Of a DNA stretch of 23,145 bases, positions 1 through 7,234 are shown one piece after another. This DNA comes from Candidatus Nomurabacteria bacterium (GTDB lineage Bacteria; Patescibacteriota; Minisyncoccia; Phycocordibacterales; UBA9973). Location: assembly GCA_003157195.1 (NCBI GenBank), contig PMIU01000082.1:1-23145 (forward strand), read 5' to 3'. The position numbers and the translations under genes were made by a program. Position 1 is the stretch's first letter; every line of letters begins with the position of its first letter. The notes beneath the pieces were generated by a model that worked only from the letters and a program-made list of their open reading frames with translations, had not been told where the DNA came from and did not search any database.

Positions 1-674
1 TGATTTAAGATGGGATGAATTGTATTATTCCCCTCTTGAGGGGTGGCTTTAGCCGGGGTGGATATTTCTAATTTTTCGGGAACTGGAATTGGATTATTCC
101 CCTCTACAGACCTCACCCCCCCCAACCCCTCTCCCTGCCCGTCCGGCAGGCGGGCTTGTGAAGGAGAGGGGGGGATTCTCTCACCTTCTCCCACAATCTC
201 AATCCCATGATCCTTGAACACCTGTGTATTATTTGCTTTTTGTTCCTCGGTATCGTGATGTGGGATATTTTCTTCAGTTATAGCTCTTAATGGATTTCCC
301 AAAAATAATTCTTTTGATTTTGTTTCTTCTTCTAAATCAGGTTCTTCTCCCGCTGGTGTATTCATTAATTTTAATAATTCCCGAATTTTCAAAAATATTT
401 CTTCATTTATATCTTTGACGATTAAAGAACCTTTTTCCTCGTCAATACTCAATTCTCGCGTTAGTTCGTGTTCAAAGTTTTTTGTTGGAGTCAGTCCCAT
501 CATTACCAAGGTTGTTTCTCTTTCTAAAATACCTAATTTTTCAATATTTAACTGATATTTTTTAGCGATTTCTATCAAGGTGTCTTGATAATGAGTTGAT
601 AAAATTATTTCCTGAATACTTTCCGGTAAAGAATTAAATTTATCTTTTATTATTTTTGTTGTATTGTCATCCAT
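1..674 (-). CDS. Hypothetical acidic protein, C-terminus beyond window
   Basis: An open frame starts at ATG 674 and runs off the left edge without a stop (at least 224 codons). The first ~110 residues look like a small helical domain (MDDNTTKIIKDKFNSLPESI at the N-terminus), followed by an acidic, low-complexity stretch. I do not recognise the family. It begins 18 nt after the stop of the VirB6/TrbL-like gene on the same strand, so it is probably co-transcribed and may serve the same apparatus; that is inferred from position only. Two GC-rich palindromic repeats (about 26-63 and 96-177) lie inside the frame and are read through as Pro/Gly-rich sequence with no stop, which suggests they are tolerated insertions in a linker. 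No signal peptide or membrane segment is seen in the visible part. No clear ribosome binding site precedes the ATG. Confidence 0.6.
   Translation of the reverse strand, partial: MDDNTTKIIKDKFNSLPESIQEIILSTHYQDTLIEIAKKYQLNIEKLGILERETTLVMMGLTPTKNFEHELTRELSIDEEKGSLIVKDINEEIFLKIRELLKLMNTPAGEEPDLEEETKSKELFLGNPLRAITEENIPHHDTEEQKANNTQVFKDHGIEIVGEGERIPPSPSQARLPDGQGEGLGGVRSVEGNNPIPVPEKLEISTPAKATPQEGNNTIHPILN
26..63. repeat. GC-rich palindromic repeat, in-frame
   Basis: CCCCTCTTGAGGGG forms a short hairpin followed by GGTGGCTTTAGCCGGGGTGG. The same CCCCTC...GGGGTGG signature recurs at about 5120-5195. Here it is read through in frame by the partial gene. Confidence 0.6.
96..177. repeat. Nested palindromic repeat, in-frame
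   Basis: Outer arms AACCCCTCTCC and GGAGAGGGG flank a second palindrome, GCCCGTCCGGCAGGCGGGC, which sits where the loop of the outer element would be. The whole block is translated in frame by the partial gene without a stop codon. The AT-rich flanks contrast strongly with the GC-rich insert. Confidence 0.65.
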
Positions 675-692
675 ATTTTTTAAAATTAATTT

Positions 693-3296
693 TTAATGAT
701 GTGCCGCTGGGGGAGGTGTCGCAGCAGGTGGACTTCCTGCTGATTTTATTCTTTCTGCCACCTTTCCTTTATTTTCTTCACTTACATGATTACCTCCCTT
801 TAAATCATTCAATATCTTTTTAAACTCTTTATTTGGATCTTCTTTTCTTATTGTGGCTACTATCTCTGGGTTTATTTTGGTCGGTCTGATTGTGTCTCTT
901 AAGGCAACCAAAAACGTAGATTTAGTATCATCTGATATCAAATTAGCCCCTCCTGCTCTTAACCCCTGTGCTAATCCGCGTGTGAGCCCAGCTCCTGCCT
1001 GGATAAGTGTGCTTACTCCACCGGTCGCAATTCCTGCCGCTATTGTAGCAGCCATGCCTTTTCCTGTTGATACTCCTGCTCCTTTTTTAAATTCACTATA
1101 GAATGTTTTTACTGCATCTTTTGCTTGTTCATTATTTTTATCTAGGCTATTAGCATATGCTACTCTACGTTCGTTATTAACTTCTGTGACAGTTTTAACT
1201 TTTTCAACACTTTCAACACTTCCAGTACCAACTTTTTTATTTACCCCCCACTCTTTTAAGTGTTCCGTATCTCCTTTTTCATAAGCTTCTTTAAATTTTG
1301 CTTCCTCATCTCCCCTAAATGTTCCGTAAGTTTCTTGTGCTCTTTTTTTGTCAGCTTCGTACTCTGCCGCACGATTATTTTGATTTTGTGCTATTGCTGC
1401 CCTTTCGTTTTGTTTTTCCGCTTGTGTTTTGGTCATCTTATAACTTTCAATTCTCTCTTCCTCTTTAGCCGTCGCGCGTTTATCGCGTTCTTTCTGTCCA
1501 CCTTTTAATTTTTCTGTACCCATCCCTAATGCTCCAGTTCCCTTACTGAAATCCATTCCACTTTGTTTTGCGGCAAATTTTCCTAATCCTGTTTGCCTGA
1601 AATCAAAACTATTTTTTGAAAGACTATTTGCCATCGCAAGCTTTCTTTGTGCGCCCCTGTCTCCTGCTGCCGCTTTTGCACGGAGTTCATCATTATTTGC
1701 AATACGCTGAGCATATCCTCCTATCGTTTTAGTTCCCAAGAGTGCTGCTCCGCCTGTCGCAGCACCCAAAGCAAATCCTCCCACCATTTTGGCTCCAGCT
1801 AGTAATTTTTCTCCTAAGACACCTGAACCCTTCTTTGCAAAATCAGTTGCCTTAATAAGCAGAATTAAAATTACCATTGCCGGAATAATCACAAGCAAGA
1901 GAGTCTCTGCTATGCCATTGTTTGTTATAAGATTGCCGAATATATTTGACCTTATCATTAGGAATATAAAATACATAAAGAACATAAAAATTGGTGCCAT
2001 AAAGGCTACGGTGAGCAGGCGCTTGAACCAAGAATCCCAGCCTATATACTCAACTTTATCCAAAAGCGGAATAGTCGAAGACATAAAAGCAAAAGGAGAA
2101 AAAATGATCAAGACCCAAAGCTCAATCAACCGGCCGACAAAAGCTATACCCGATATAAAAAATGCGTATATGGCAAAAAACATAACCGCTCCGGTGACAA
2201 GAAGGAGTCCAAGTATTATACCGGCTGGTGTATCGTCTAATATTTTAGAATTAGTATCGGGCTTAACACCACCGTTGCCATCAGATATCATTGGCGTTCT
2301 GGCTTGTTTGAAAAAGTTCTGCCAAGTCAGACCACTTGTGGGGTTAAAAGCTGAGACCATACCCCCTGAAATGTCTTTTCCTGCTCCGTCATAGGGTCTA
2401 GGGGTGATTGATCCGTCTGGATTTTTTGTATCAACATTGAGCTTATTATAAAAAATCAAAGCGACAATGTTGGAAGTATCAATGACTACTTCTGTGAAAA
2501 ACATGGAGAAATTTATTAAGAGCGCAATAATAATAACTCGAACAATCATCTTTTTTGCATCGTGTCCCATATCTAAGATAATTTGGATGGCGATATAAAG
2601 CAAAATTAGTATAAAGAAAAGATTAGAAAGATCGCGAACGACGGCCCAAGCGGTGGGTATGAAGGTAGACTTGGTAAATAATGTGCTATATACCGTAAGG
2701 GCCACTAAGGTATTAAAAAATTTTGCCGCTATTAAAAGAAGAAAGGCCGGGATTACATAAAAGAGGCCGTAAGCAGCTTGAACGAAACATCCAGGCCAAA
2801 AGGTGCCTGAGGCAAGTGGATTCATTGAGCATTTTATTTGACTAACTTGTTTTTCAAATTCTGTTTGTCCTGTTGGAGTCGGAGTAGTTGGGGTTGCCGT
2901 CCATGTTCCATTGCTTGGACACTGTGCGGATGTGGTAGTGGTTGTTTGCGGAGGACCGGCGCCACCATTTGCTGGTGGAATAACGCAAGTTCCAACGGGG
3001 TCTGTTGCTGATGGGGGTGCTGTCGATGTTCCATCTGCATTATCTTGTGTCCAAGCCACTGTAATTTTTTTATCCGGATTTATATTTTTATTACACTCAT
3101 CATTTGTCACATGGGGCATGGTCCAAGGTCGAGTTAATGATGGATCTGTAATTGTGCAAGTTCCAACTGGATCTGCCGCCCACACCCTCCCCATCACACC
3201 GAAAAGTCCGACTAAGACTAGAAACAAACCCAGCGCATACAATATGTATTTTATTTTCCTGTCGACGTTTTTAATTTTTACTGAATCTTTTGGCAT
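693..3296 (-). CDS. VirB6/TrbL-like polytopic membrane protein
   Basis: 867 residues. A signal anchor (about residues 15-40, ending GRVWA) is followed by a Cys-containing exported segment with two modules starting DPVGTC (near residues 42 and 99), then at least six hydrophobic helices between about 170 and 500, and a long charged, Ala/Gly-rich tail of about 350 residues. This arrangement fits the VirB6/TrbL channel component of type IV secretion-like machines, which are common in CPR genomes; the family call is by topology, not by a diagnostic motif. The tail ends in a Pro/Ala-rich stretch and His-His. The start is ATG 3296. A TATAAA box at 3310-3305 lies only 8 nt upstream, so the mRNA leader would be about 2 nt. 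The next gene starts 18 nt after the stop. The DPVGTC modules are shared with the 675-residue secreted protein at 5199-7226, which suggests both belong to one surface apparatus. Confidence 0.6.
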   Translation of the reverse strand: MPKDSVKIKNVDRKIKYILYALGLFLVLVGLFGVMGRVWAADPVGTCTITDPSLTRPWTMPHVTNDECNKNINPDKKITVAWTQDNADGTSTAPPSATDPVGTCVIPPANGGAGPPQTTTTTSAQCPSNGTWTATPTTPTPTGQTEFEKQVSQIKCSMNPLASGTFWPGCFVQAAYGLFYVIPAFLLLIAAKFFNTLVALTVYSTLFTKSTFIPTAWAVVRDLSNLFFILILLYIAIQIILDMGHDAKKMIVRVIIIALLINFSMFFTEVVIDTSNIVALIFYNKLNVDTKNPDGSITPRPYDGAGKDISGGMVSAFNPTSGLTWQNFFKQARTPMISDGNGGVKPDTNSKILDDTPAGIILGLLLVTGAVMFFAIYAFFISGIAFVGRLIELWVLIIFSPFAFMSSTIPLLDKVEYIGWDSWFKRLLTVAFMAPIFMFFMYFIFLMIRSNIFGNLITNNGIAETLLLVIIPAMVILILLIKATDFAKKGSGVLGEKLLAGAKMVGGFALGAATGGAALLGTKTIGGYAQRIANNDELRAKAAAGDRGAQRKLAMANSLSKNSFDFRQTGLGKFAAKQSGMDFSKGTGALGMGTEKLKGGQKERDKRATAKEEERIESYKMTKTQAEKQNERAAIAQNQNNRAAEYEADKKRAQETYGTFRGDEEAKFKEAYEKGDTEHLKEWGVNKKVGTGSVESVEKVKTVTEVNNERRVAYANSLDKNNEQAKDAVKTFYSEFKKGAGVSTGKGMAATIAAGIATGGVSTLIQAGAGLTRGLAQGLRAGGANLISDDTKSTFLVALRDTIRPTKINPEIVATIRKEDPNKEFKKILNDLKGGNHVSEENKGKVAERIKSAGSPPAATPPPAAHH

Positions 3297-3388
3297 TGTT
3301 CTACTTTATAAACTTTATAACTACTCTGCCTATTTTAGCACTATTTTTGCTTTTTTATCCTAATTTTCTGTGTATATTTATTTTTTGC

Positions 3389-3416
3389 TTGACATTCATT
3401 TTTGGTTTGATATGCT
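3389..3416 (+). promoter_or_regulatory. Sigma-70 type promoter of small RNA
   Basis: Perfect -35 TTGACA (3389-3394), 16-nt spacer, and an extended -10 TGaTATGCT (hexamer 3411-3416). The predicted transcription start is about 3423, exactly at the first base of the basal stem of the structured RNA that follows. Confidence 0.75.
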
Positions 3417-3422
3417 ATATTT

Positions 3423-3507
3423 AGGTGTTTGAAGGGTTCGCCCTCTCACGGCACTAAGCTGTAGCAAACACCTGACAAAGGACCCGCCCACAAGGCGGAT
3501 TTTTTTT
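3423..3507 (+). ncRNA. Small structured RNA, three-way junction plus terminator
   Basis: The sequence folds into a closed 9-bp basal stem (AGGTGTTTG 3423-3431 with CAAACACCT 3465-3473). It encloses two hairpins: AGGG-TTCG-CCCT (3433-3444, a UUCG tetraloop) and ACGGC-ACTAA-GCTGT (3449-3463, with one G-U pair). A 10-nt linker then leads to a 5-bp GC hairpin and eight T residues. There is no start codon with a meaningful frame, so it is most likely a non-coding RNA of about 85 nt. I do not recognise it as a known riboswitch or ribozyme. It converges on the ORF6N gene, and its terminator overlaps that gene's stop codon. Confidence 0.7.
3484..3507 (+). terminator. Rho-independent terminator of small RNA
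   Basis: CCGCC-CACAA-GGCGG (3484-3498) is followed by A and eight T residues to 3507. It overlaps the last codon of the convergent ORF6N gene. Confidence 0.8.
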
Positions 3508-4072
3508 ATTTCGTTCTAAAACCAATTTGATTTTTTGGCTTACTTTTCTCCATAAACAATTGTTTTAATAAATCAAAAACTTCTTTTAATTTATTATCAT
3601 ATTTCTTTTCCATATTTTCTATTTTTACCCTCAGCCTTGAATTCGTTGCTAGTAATTCCCTTAACTGTGTAAAAGTTCTGATTATTTGAATGTTTACCAT
3701 TATTGCTCGTTCGCTATTTAGAATACTTGAAAGCATTGCGACACCTTGCTCAGTAAATACATAAGGAAGATATTTTTGGTGTTGACCGCGACCTTTCTTT
3801 AAGATCACAAATTGTGATATCAAGTTGCCTGCGTCTAAGGTGCCAAATTGGTACCTTAAAGATTCAAGTTCTTTTTTGGTGAGTTGAAACATAAAGTCAA
3901 CAGGAAAACGTGTAATGTTTCTTTTTACAGCTCGGTTTAAAGATTTTGTTTCCACTTGATATAGCTCTGCCAGATTTTTGTCCAACATAACCTTTTTGCC
4001 ACGAATAAAAAGTATTCCATTCAAAATTCTTTCACTCGGGATTAAAACATTTTTAATTTCTTTTTCAGCCAT
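3506..4072 (-). CDS. ORF6N domain DNA-binding protein
   Basis: 188 residues. Residues about 13-105 match the ORF6N domain (Pfam PF10543) of phage and chromosomal DNA-binding proteins: ILFIRGKKVMLDKNLAELYQ, then the hallmark TKSLNRAVKRNITRFPVDFM, LTKKELESLRYQ and YVFTEQGVAMLSSIL. Residues 125-175 form a helical, probably coiled-coil tail. In family members the domain is linked to phage regulation and to mobile regions. The gene stands alone between a small RNA and a toxin-antitoxin pair, which fits an accessory patch. The start is ATG 4072. An extended -10 (TGaTAAAAT) ends 6 nt before the ATG, which predicts a leaderless mRNA. Its target is unknown. Confidence 0.9.
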   Translation of the reverse strand: MAEKEIKNVLIPSERILNGILFIRGKKVMLDKNLAELYQVETKSLNRAVKRNITRFPVDFMFQLTKKELESLRYQFGTLDAGNLISQFVILKKGRGQHQKYLPYVFTEQGVAMLSSILNSERAIMVNIQIIRTFTQLRELLATNSRLRVKIENMEKKYDNKLKEVFDLLKQLFMEKSKPKNQIGFRTK

Positions 4073-4078
4073 AGTGTT

Positions 4079-4087
4079 ATTTTATCA
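4079..4087 (-). promoter_or_regulatory. Extended -10 of ORF6N gene, leaderless start
   Basis: On the minus strand TGA-TAAAAT (4087-4079) is followed by six bases (AACACT) and then the ATG. Standard spacing puts +1 on the A of the start codon. Confidence 0.55.
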
Positions 4088-4489
4088 CATCTAAAAAAAC
4101 TTGCATATATTTTTGTACTTGCTACTATTTATATAGGCATTATATCATCTAGTTCTTTAAATTAAGTGCAGTGTCTGAATATTTCGTCCAAGCGAAAAAG
4201 GAACAGCAAATATACAGAGGAGTATATAAGCTGGTTATAGGAAAACATTAAACTTACTTGGAAAGCGTGCGAGCTAGAAATCTCGCTGACGATCAAAGAG
4301 GAAAAGTATAAACTATAGAATATGCTTCTGCTCTCGTTATAGGACAAAAAAGACCTTGAATCGGGGTTAGTCCTGCTATTAGTTCTGCAAGGGACGAAAT
4401 AGTACAAAAATAAACTTAGCTACTTACGGTTCTCCTATATGGTGGTACAAAGTAACCCACCCTGCATTTAATTTAGAGAATTAAAAAAC
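4088..4489. other. Intergenic stretch, no supported gene
   Basis: About 400 bp without a convincing gene. A TTG-started 81-codon minus-strand frame (4162-4407) lacks family features. The plus strand in frame with 4171 reads as four pieces of 14-26 codons separated by TAA, TAA and TGA, which is no more than expected by chance at this base composition; a decayed gene is possible but not shown. Two local hairpins exist, GCGAG...CTCGC (4269-4287) and GGTGG...CCACC around 4441-4461. Nothing else stands out. Confidence 0.4.
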
Positions 4490-4750
4490 TTATTTATACA
4501 GCTCCGGATGAGTTCCTATATTTGAAAACAAAATATAGTCTTCTCTCTTATATTTAAAAATTGCCCGAAAATTTCCAGTAATATTTATGCTATTGCAATC
4601 AGCATATTCTCCGTGAAGTTTGTGATTATTAAGCAAGGGATTAAATTTATCTATTTTAAGCAGTTCTAGCCGTTCATAAAATTTATAAACAACGGATTTT
4701 GGAATCTTTTTAATTTTCTTTTTAAAATTCGAGGAGTAATCAATTTCCAT
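4490..4750 (-). CDS. RelE/YafQ-like type II toxin
   Basis: 86 residues, the usual length of RelE/ParE-superfamily mRNA interferase toxins. Visible features are a basic N-terminal helix (NFKKKIKKIPKSVVYKFYER), the segment FNPLLNNHKLHGEY, the core strand INITGNFRAIFKY and the C-terminal FSNIGTHPELYK, which resembles the IGTH(S/D)xLY end of YafQ/RelE toxins with its conserved His. Known relatives cleave translated mRNA in the ribosomal A site. It lies 5 nt downstream of a RelB/DinJ-like antitoxin, in the standard antitoxin-toxin order. Which catalytic residues are active cannot be judged from the sequence alone. The pair probably acts as an addiction or stress module of the accessory patch. Confidence 0.85.
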   Translation of the reverse strand: MEIDYSSNFKKKIKKIPKSVVYKFYERLELLKIDKFNPLLNNHKLHGEYADCNSINITGNFRAIFKYKREDYILFSNIGTHPELYK

Positions 4751-4755
4751 ACAAT

Positions 4756-5031
4756 TTATACCCCCAAAGACTTACGCATTGCTTCTACGGTTGAAAAGGG
4801 TCCTGCCGTTTTTCCTTCTTTGTATTCCTTGTCCGCATCCTTTATCGCTTTTATTGTGCGAGCATTGGGGATTTCTAATCCTCTAAACTCTATTCTTTTA
4901 TCATCAAGAAAATCTTTTGATAACTTGTTTAAAATACTAGAAAGAGTAAGCCCCATTTCATTCGCGGTCTCGGTTAGCTCCCTTTTTATTTTCGGGTCAG
5001 TATTAAAATTTATAACTGTAGTATTACTCAT
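4756..5031 (-). CDS. RelB/DinJ-family antitoxin
   Basis: The preferred product is 91 residues from ATG 5031; an upstream in-frame ATG at 5037 would add two residues. The N-terminus TTVINFNTDPKIKRELTETA followed by MGLTLSSILNKLSKDFL is a ribbon-helix-helix of the RelB/DinJ type, used for dimerisation and operator binding. The C-terminal half (KAIKDADKEYKEGKTAGPFS) is the flexible toxin-binding arm typical of DinJ relatives. It neutralises the toxin encoded 5 nt downstream and probably represses its own promoter. TTGACT (5068-5063), an 18-nt spacer and TATACT (5044-5039) place +1 at about 5032. This favours ATG 5031 and a near-leaderless mRNA. Confidence 0.87.
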   Translation of the reverse strand: MSNTTVINFNTDPKIKRELTETANEMGLTLSSILNKLSKDFLDDKRIEFRGLEIPNARTIKAIKDADKEYKEGKTAGPFSTVEAMRKSLGV

Positions 5032-5038
5032 ACCCATA

Positions 5039-5068
5039 AGTATATATTATACTATATATAGAAGTCAA
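5039..5068 (-). promoter_or_regulatory. Toxin-antitoxin promoter with palindromic operator
   Basis: TTGACT, an 18-nt spacer and TATACT on the minus strand. The spacer contains the perfect 10-bp palindrome CTATATATAG, a plausible site for the ribbon-helix-helix antitoxin. Operator function is inferred. Confidence 0.5.
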
Positions 5069-5116
5069 GATGTGGTGTGGATAACTATGGTCAAAATCTT
5101 TTTGCATTTTTTGTAT

Positions 5117-5195
5117 TTATTCCCCTCTTGCCTGCCCACTGTAGCTTTAGCGAAGGAGGGAGGGGTGGATTTTGTAATCAAAAGACGGGGTGGAT
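5117..5195. repeat. Nested GC-rich palindromic repeat, intergenic
   Basis: CCCCTCTT and AAGGAGGGAGGGGTGG arms surround the inner sequence GCCTGCCCACTGTAGCTTTA. A second ACGGGGTGG block follows. It lies just past the stop of the 675-residue protein and is the same family as the copies in the partial gene at the left edge. Confidence 0.6.
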
Positions 5196-5198
5196 GGA

Positions 5199-7226
5199 TT
5201 AATTTGCATTCCACTGTATCCCTATGCCCGTTCCGCAGGCAGCTTTTGTGATGTTGGTTGTGGTTGATCCATTTTGCGTGCAGGTGCCGTACGGAGACCA
5301 AGTACCAGCGCCCACTGGGGTATTCGCGCAGTTGTCTTGAGTTATGTTTTGGGTTGGCGTGCCGTTGACAGTGCAAGCGCCAAGCGGGCTAGTGTTTGGC
5401 GTCGTTGCTGTCGAGCTAAAGTTGCCATTCAAATTTGTACAATCAGATTGTTTTATGCTGTGGGTTGGCTGAGAAGCACCAGGAAGAGTGCAATCCCCCA
5501 CTGGATCAGCTACTGTTGTTGCCGGTGGAATTATTGATGGTACCGTAGTGGTTATTATAATTGGCAGAGTGATAGTTTGAGCTGGCACTGAAGAATCTTG
5601 AATTATCACAGAAGTGTTTCCTGCGGCGACACCGATGACGGTTATGTTTGCGTCAGACCCATACACGGTTGCAAATTGCGGGTCCGCGATGTTCCAACTT
5701 CCCGCTCCGCTGGTGGTTGCCATGCAAACATCTCGAGTTACATTAGGCGTTGATCCAGCCTGGCCATTATCACAAGTTCCTAGAAGATTGTATGGGGGAG
5801 TGCCCCCATTGACAGTAATGTTGTTTACAGCATTACCGGGGAAAATAGAAACACTCGCCGGGCTGACGGAAAGAGTGGCGCCTGTGGCAGGATTTGTTCC
5901 GGCGACAGTGTTGGTTACCAAAGTGTTGCCTTGATAACTCCAAGAATCTGTCGTTGAAGAACTGCCGTTTATTGCGCTACCGAGAGCGTTCAAACCTTGA
6001 TCTAAAAAGTGACTGACTAAAGTATTTAGAATAGCAGATAGACTGCCTTCCACCATTGACCCGAGCGCGCTTTTGCTAACGTCTACACCGAGCGCGGTAA
6101 AAATTTGATTAGCTGCCACTGAGCCGGGGGTGGTGTTTACTAAGCCATTTGAGCCGTCAGCTTTTTTACAAGTGTTTTTTTCATTAAAATCAGCTTGGGC
6201 TGTTTTTTCTCCTTGAGTCCATGTGTCAATAATGCCTTGGTTTTGTGTGTTACAGTTATCTAGTTGAGTTTGAAGGTTACTACAATCGGGAGGTGTGGCG
6301 CCTTCTATTGTATCTTCATTTTGGCAGTTTTTAACAGCAGTTGTCTGTGAGCTACAATCTACAGATGGTGGCAATGGTACTGAATATACAAAAGTTGGTT
6401 TTTGAAATTCATTTGTTCCATTGTTATAATCTGGGTTTATACTTGCTGGACAACTTTGGGGAGATAAAAAGCCCATCCCTTGATTTAATGTGGTGGTTAT
6501 TTTCTGCGCGGCGTTTTGGGTGGTGCCTTGGAGCTGGCGGGCTAGCTGATCTGTCGCCATCATATTGAAACCCAGATAATTATTTTGCGGGTATTGGGTG
6601 TTAATCAAAAATCCATTCCACCCACCGGCATTGAAATTGTTTCGGTAATTGGTTGCCATTTGTGGATTCATCACCGCAGATAAAGAATAGGCCGTGTCTG
6701 CATCGGCCGCCGCTTTGTACCTGTTTATCACATTTAAGGCGAAATCTTGACCATAAGGGAATCTATTTGGATCATAGCCGAAATCACTGACGATAGTTTT
6801 AATTTCCGTTTTGGCAATGTCGTGAAAGAAAGAATCGGAATTTGTCAGGAAAAGCGGAGAGCCGTGAAAGCCGGTATTAATCCAGCCAGTAATGCCTTTG
6901 GTCAATTCCTGCAAGAGCCGCCTCTCGATAACCATTATTGTCTGTTTAAGGATTTCTGCCAGTGCATTTGTGATAGTATGACCTGTTTCTATGCCTTGTT
7001 CACTTCCTGTGAATATATTTGCAATTAAATTTGATCCGTCAAGAGTGTACCATTGCGCCTGCACTTTTTTGGGAGCGGAAAACAAAACAGCTGGGACTAT
7101 TATTAGAGTAATTAGCAGAGCAGAGATTAATCTTGTCCCGTTAGAAATAGAGGCTCGTTTTGATGCCTCGCGATTTCTTATGGGATTTTTATCTTCGTTT
7201 GTCATTTTCTTGCTTACATTATACAT
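5199..7226 (-). CDS. Large secreted protein with C-terminal Cys modules
   Basis: 675 residues. A basic N-terminus and hydrophobic segment (LISALLITLIIVPAVLFSA, about 33-51) form a signal peptide or anchor. Residues about 90-260 hold a block I associate with a conserved uncharacterised CPR protein found near VirB6-like genes, including ITGWINTGFHGSPLFLTN, NNFNAGGWNGFLINTQYPQN and NYLGFNMMATDQLARQLQG. A Cys-rich stretch (about 260-365) and an Ig-like or BACON-like beta segment (about 455-565) follow. The last ~110 residues contain three short modules of the form G-x-C-T...C...G-x-W, which also occur in the VirB6-like protein. Biochemical function is unknown; a surface or secretion-apparatus component is the best guess. 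The start ATG 7226 is 8 nt after the preceding stop; ATG 7205 is an alternative. Confidence 0.65.
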   Translation of the reverse strand: MYNVSKKMTNEDKNPIRNREASKRASISNGTRLISALLITLIIVPAVLFSAPKKVQAQWYTLDGSNLIANIFTGSEQGIETGHTITNALAEILKQTIMVIERRLLQELTKGITGWINTGFHGSPLFLTNSDSFFHDIAKTEIKTIVSDFGYDPNRFPYGQDFALNVINRYKAAADADTAYSLSAVMNPQMATNYRNNFNAGGWNGFLINTQYPQNNYLGFNMMATDQLARQLQGTTQNAAQKITTTLNQGMGFLSPQSCPASINPDYNNGTNEFQKPTFVYSVPLPPSVDCSSQTTAVKNCQNEDTIEGATPPDCSNLQTQLDNCNTQNQGIIDTWTQGEKTAQADFNEKNTCKKADGSNGLVNTTPGSVAANQIFTALGVDVSKSALGSMVEGSLSAILNTLVSHFLDQGLNALGSAINGSSSTTDSWSYQGNTLVTNTVAGTNPATGATLSVSPASVSIFPGNAVNNITVNGGTPPYNLLGTCDNGQAGSTPNVTRDVCMATTSGAGSWNIADPQFATVYGSDANITVIGVAAGNTSVIIQDSSVPAQTITLPIIITTTVPSIIPPATTVADPVGDCTLPGASQPTHSIKQSDCTNLNGNFSSTATTPNTSPLGACTVNGTPTQNITQDNCANTPVGAGTWSPYGTCTQNGSTTTNITKAACGTGIGIQWNAN

Positions 7227-7234
7227 CTTCCCTT

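Noticed and set aside
1789..2394. 201-codon plus-strand frame inside the VirB6-like gene
   Set aside because: It is the antisense shadow of the membrane-protein gene, which has clear helices and exported modules.
2911..3363. 150-codon plus-strand frame
   Set aside because: Antisense of the Cys-module region of the VirB6-like gene; its hydrophobic stretches mirror that gene's composition.
4162..4407. 81-codon minus-strand frame
   Set aside because: TTG start, no ribosome binding site, composition unlike the neighbours, no recognisable motif.
4171..4410. Plus-strand protein-like frame interrupted by TAA, TAA and TGA (decayed gene or stop recoding)
   Set aside because: Open pieces of 14-26 codons are what chance gives at this base composition, and TGA/TAA are used as ordinary stops elsewhere in the window.
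5220..5255. Another copy of the GCCTGCGGAACGGGC palindrome
   Set aside because: It encodes native C-terminal Cys-module residues of the 675-residue protein, so the resemblance may be chance.
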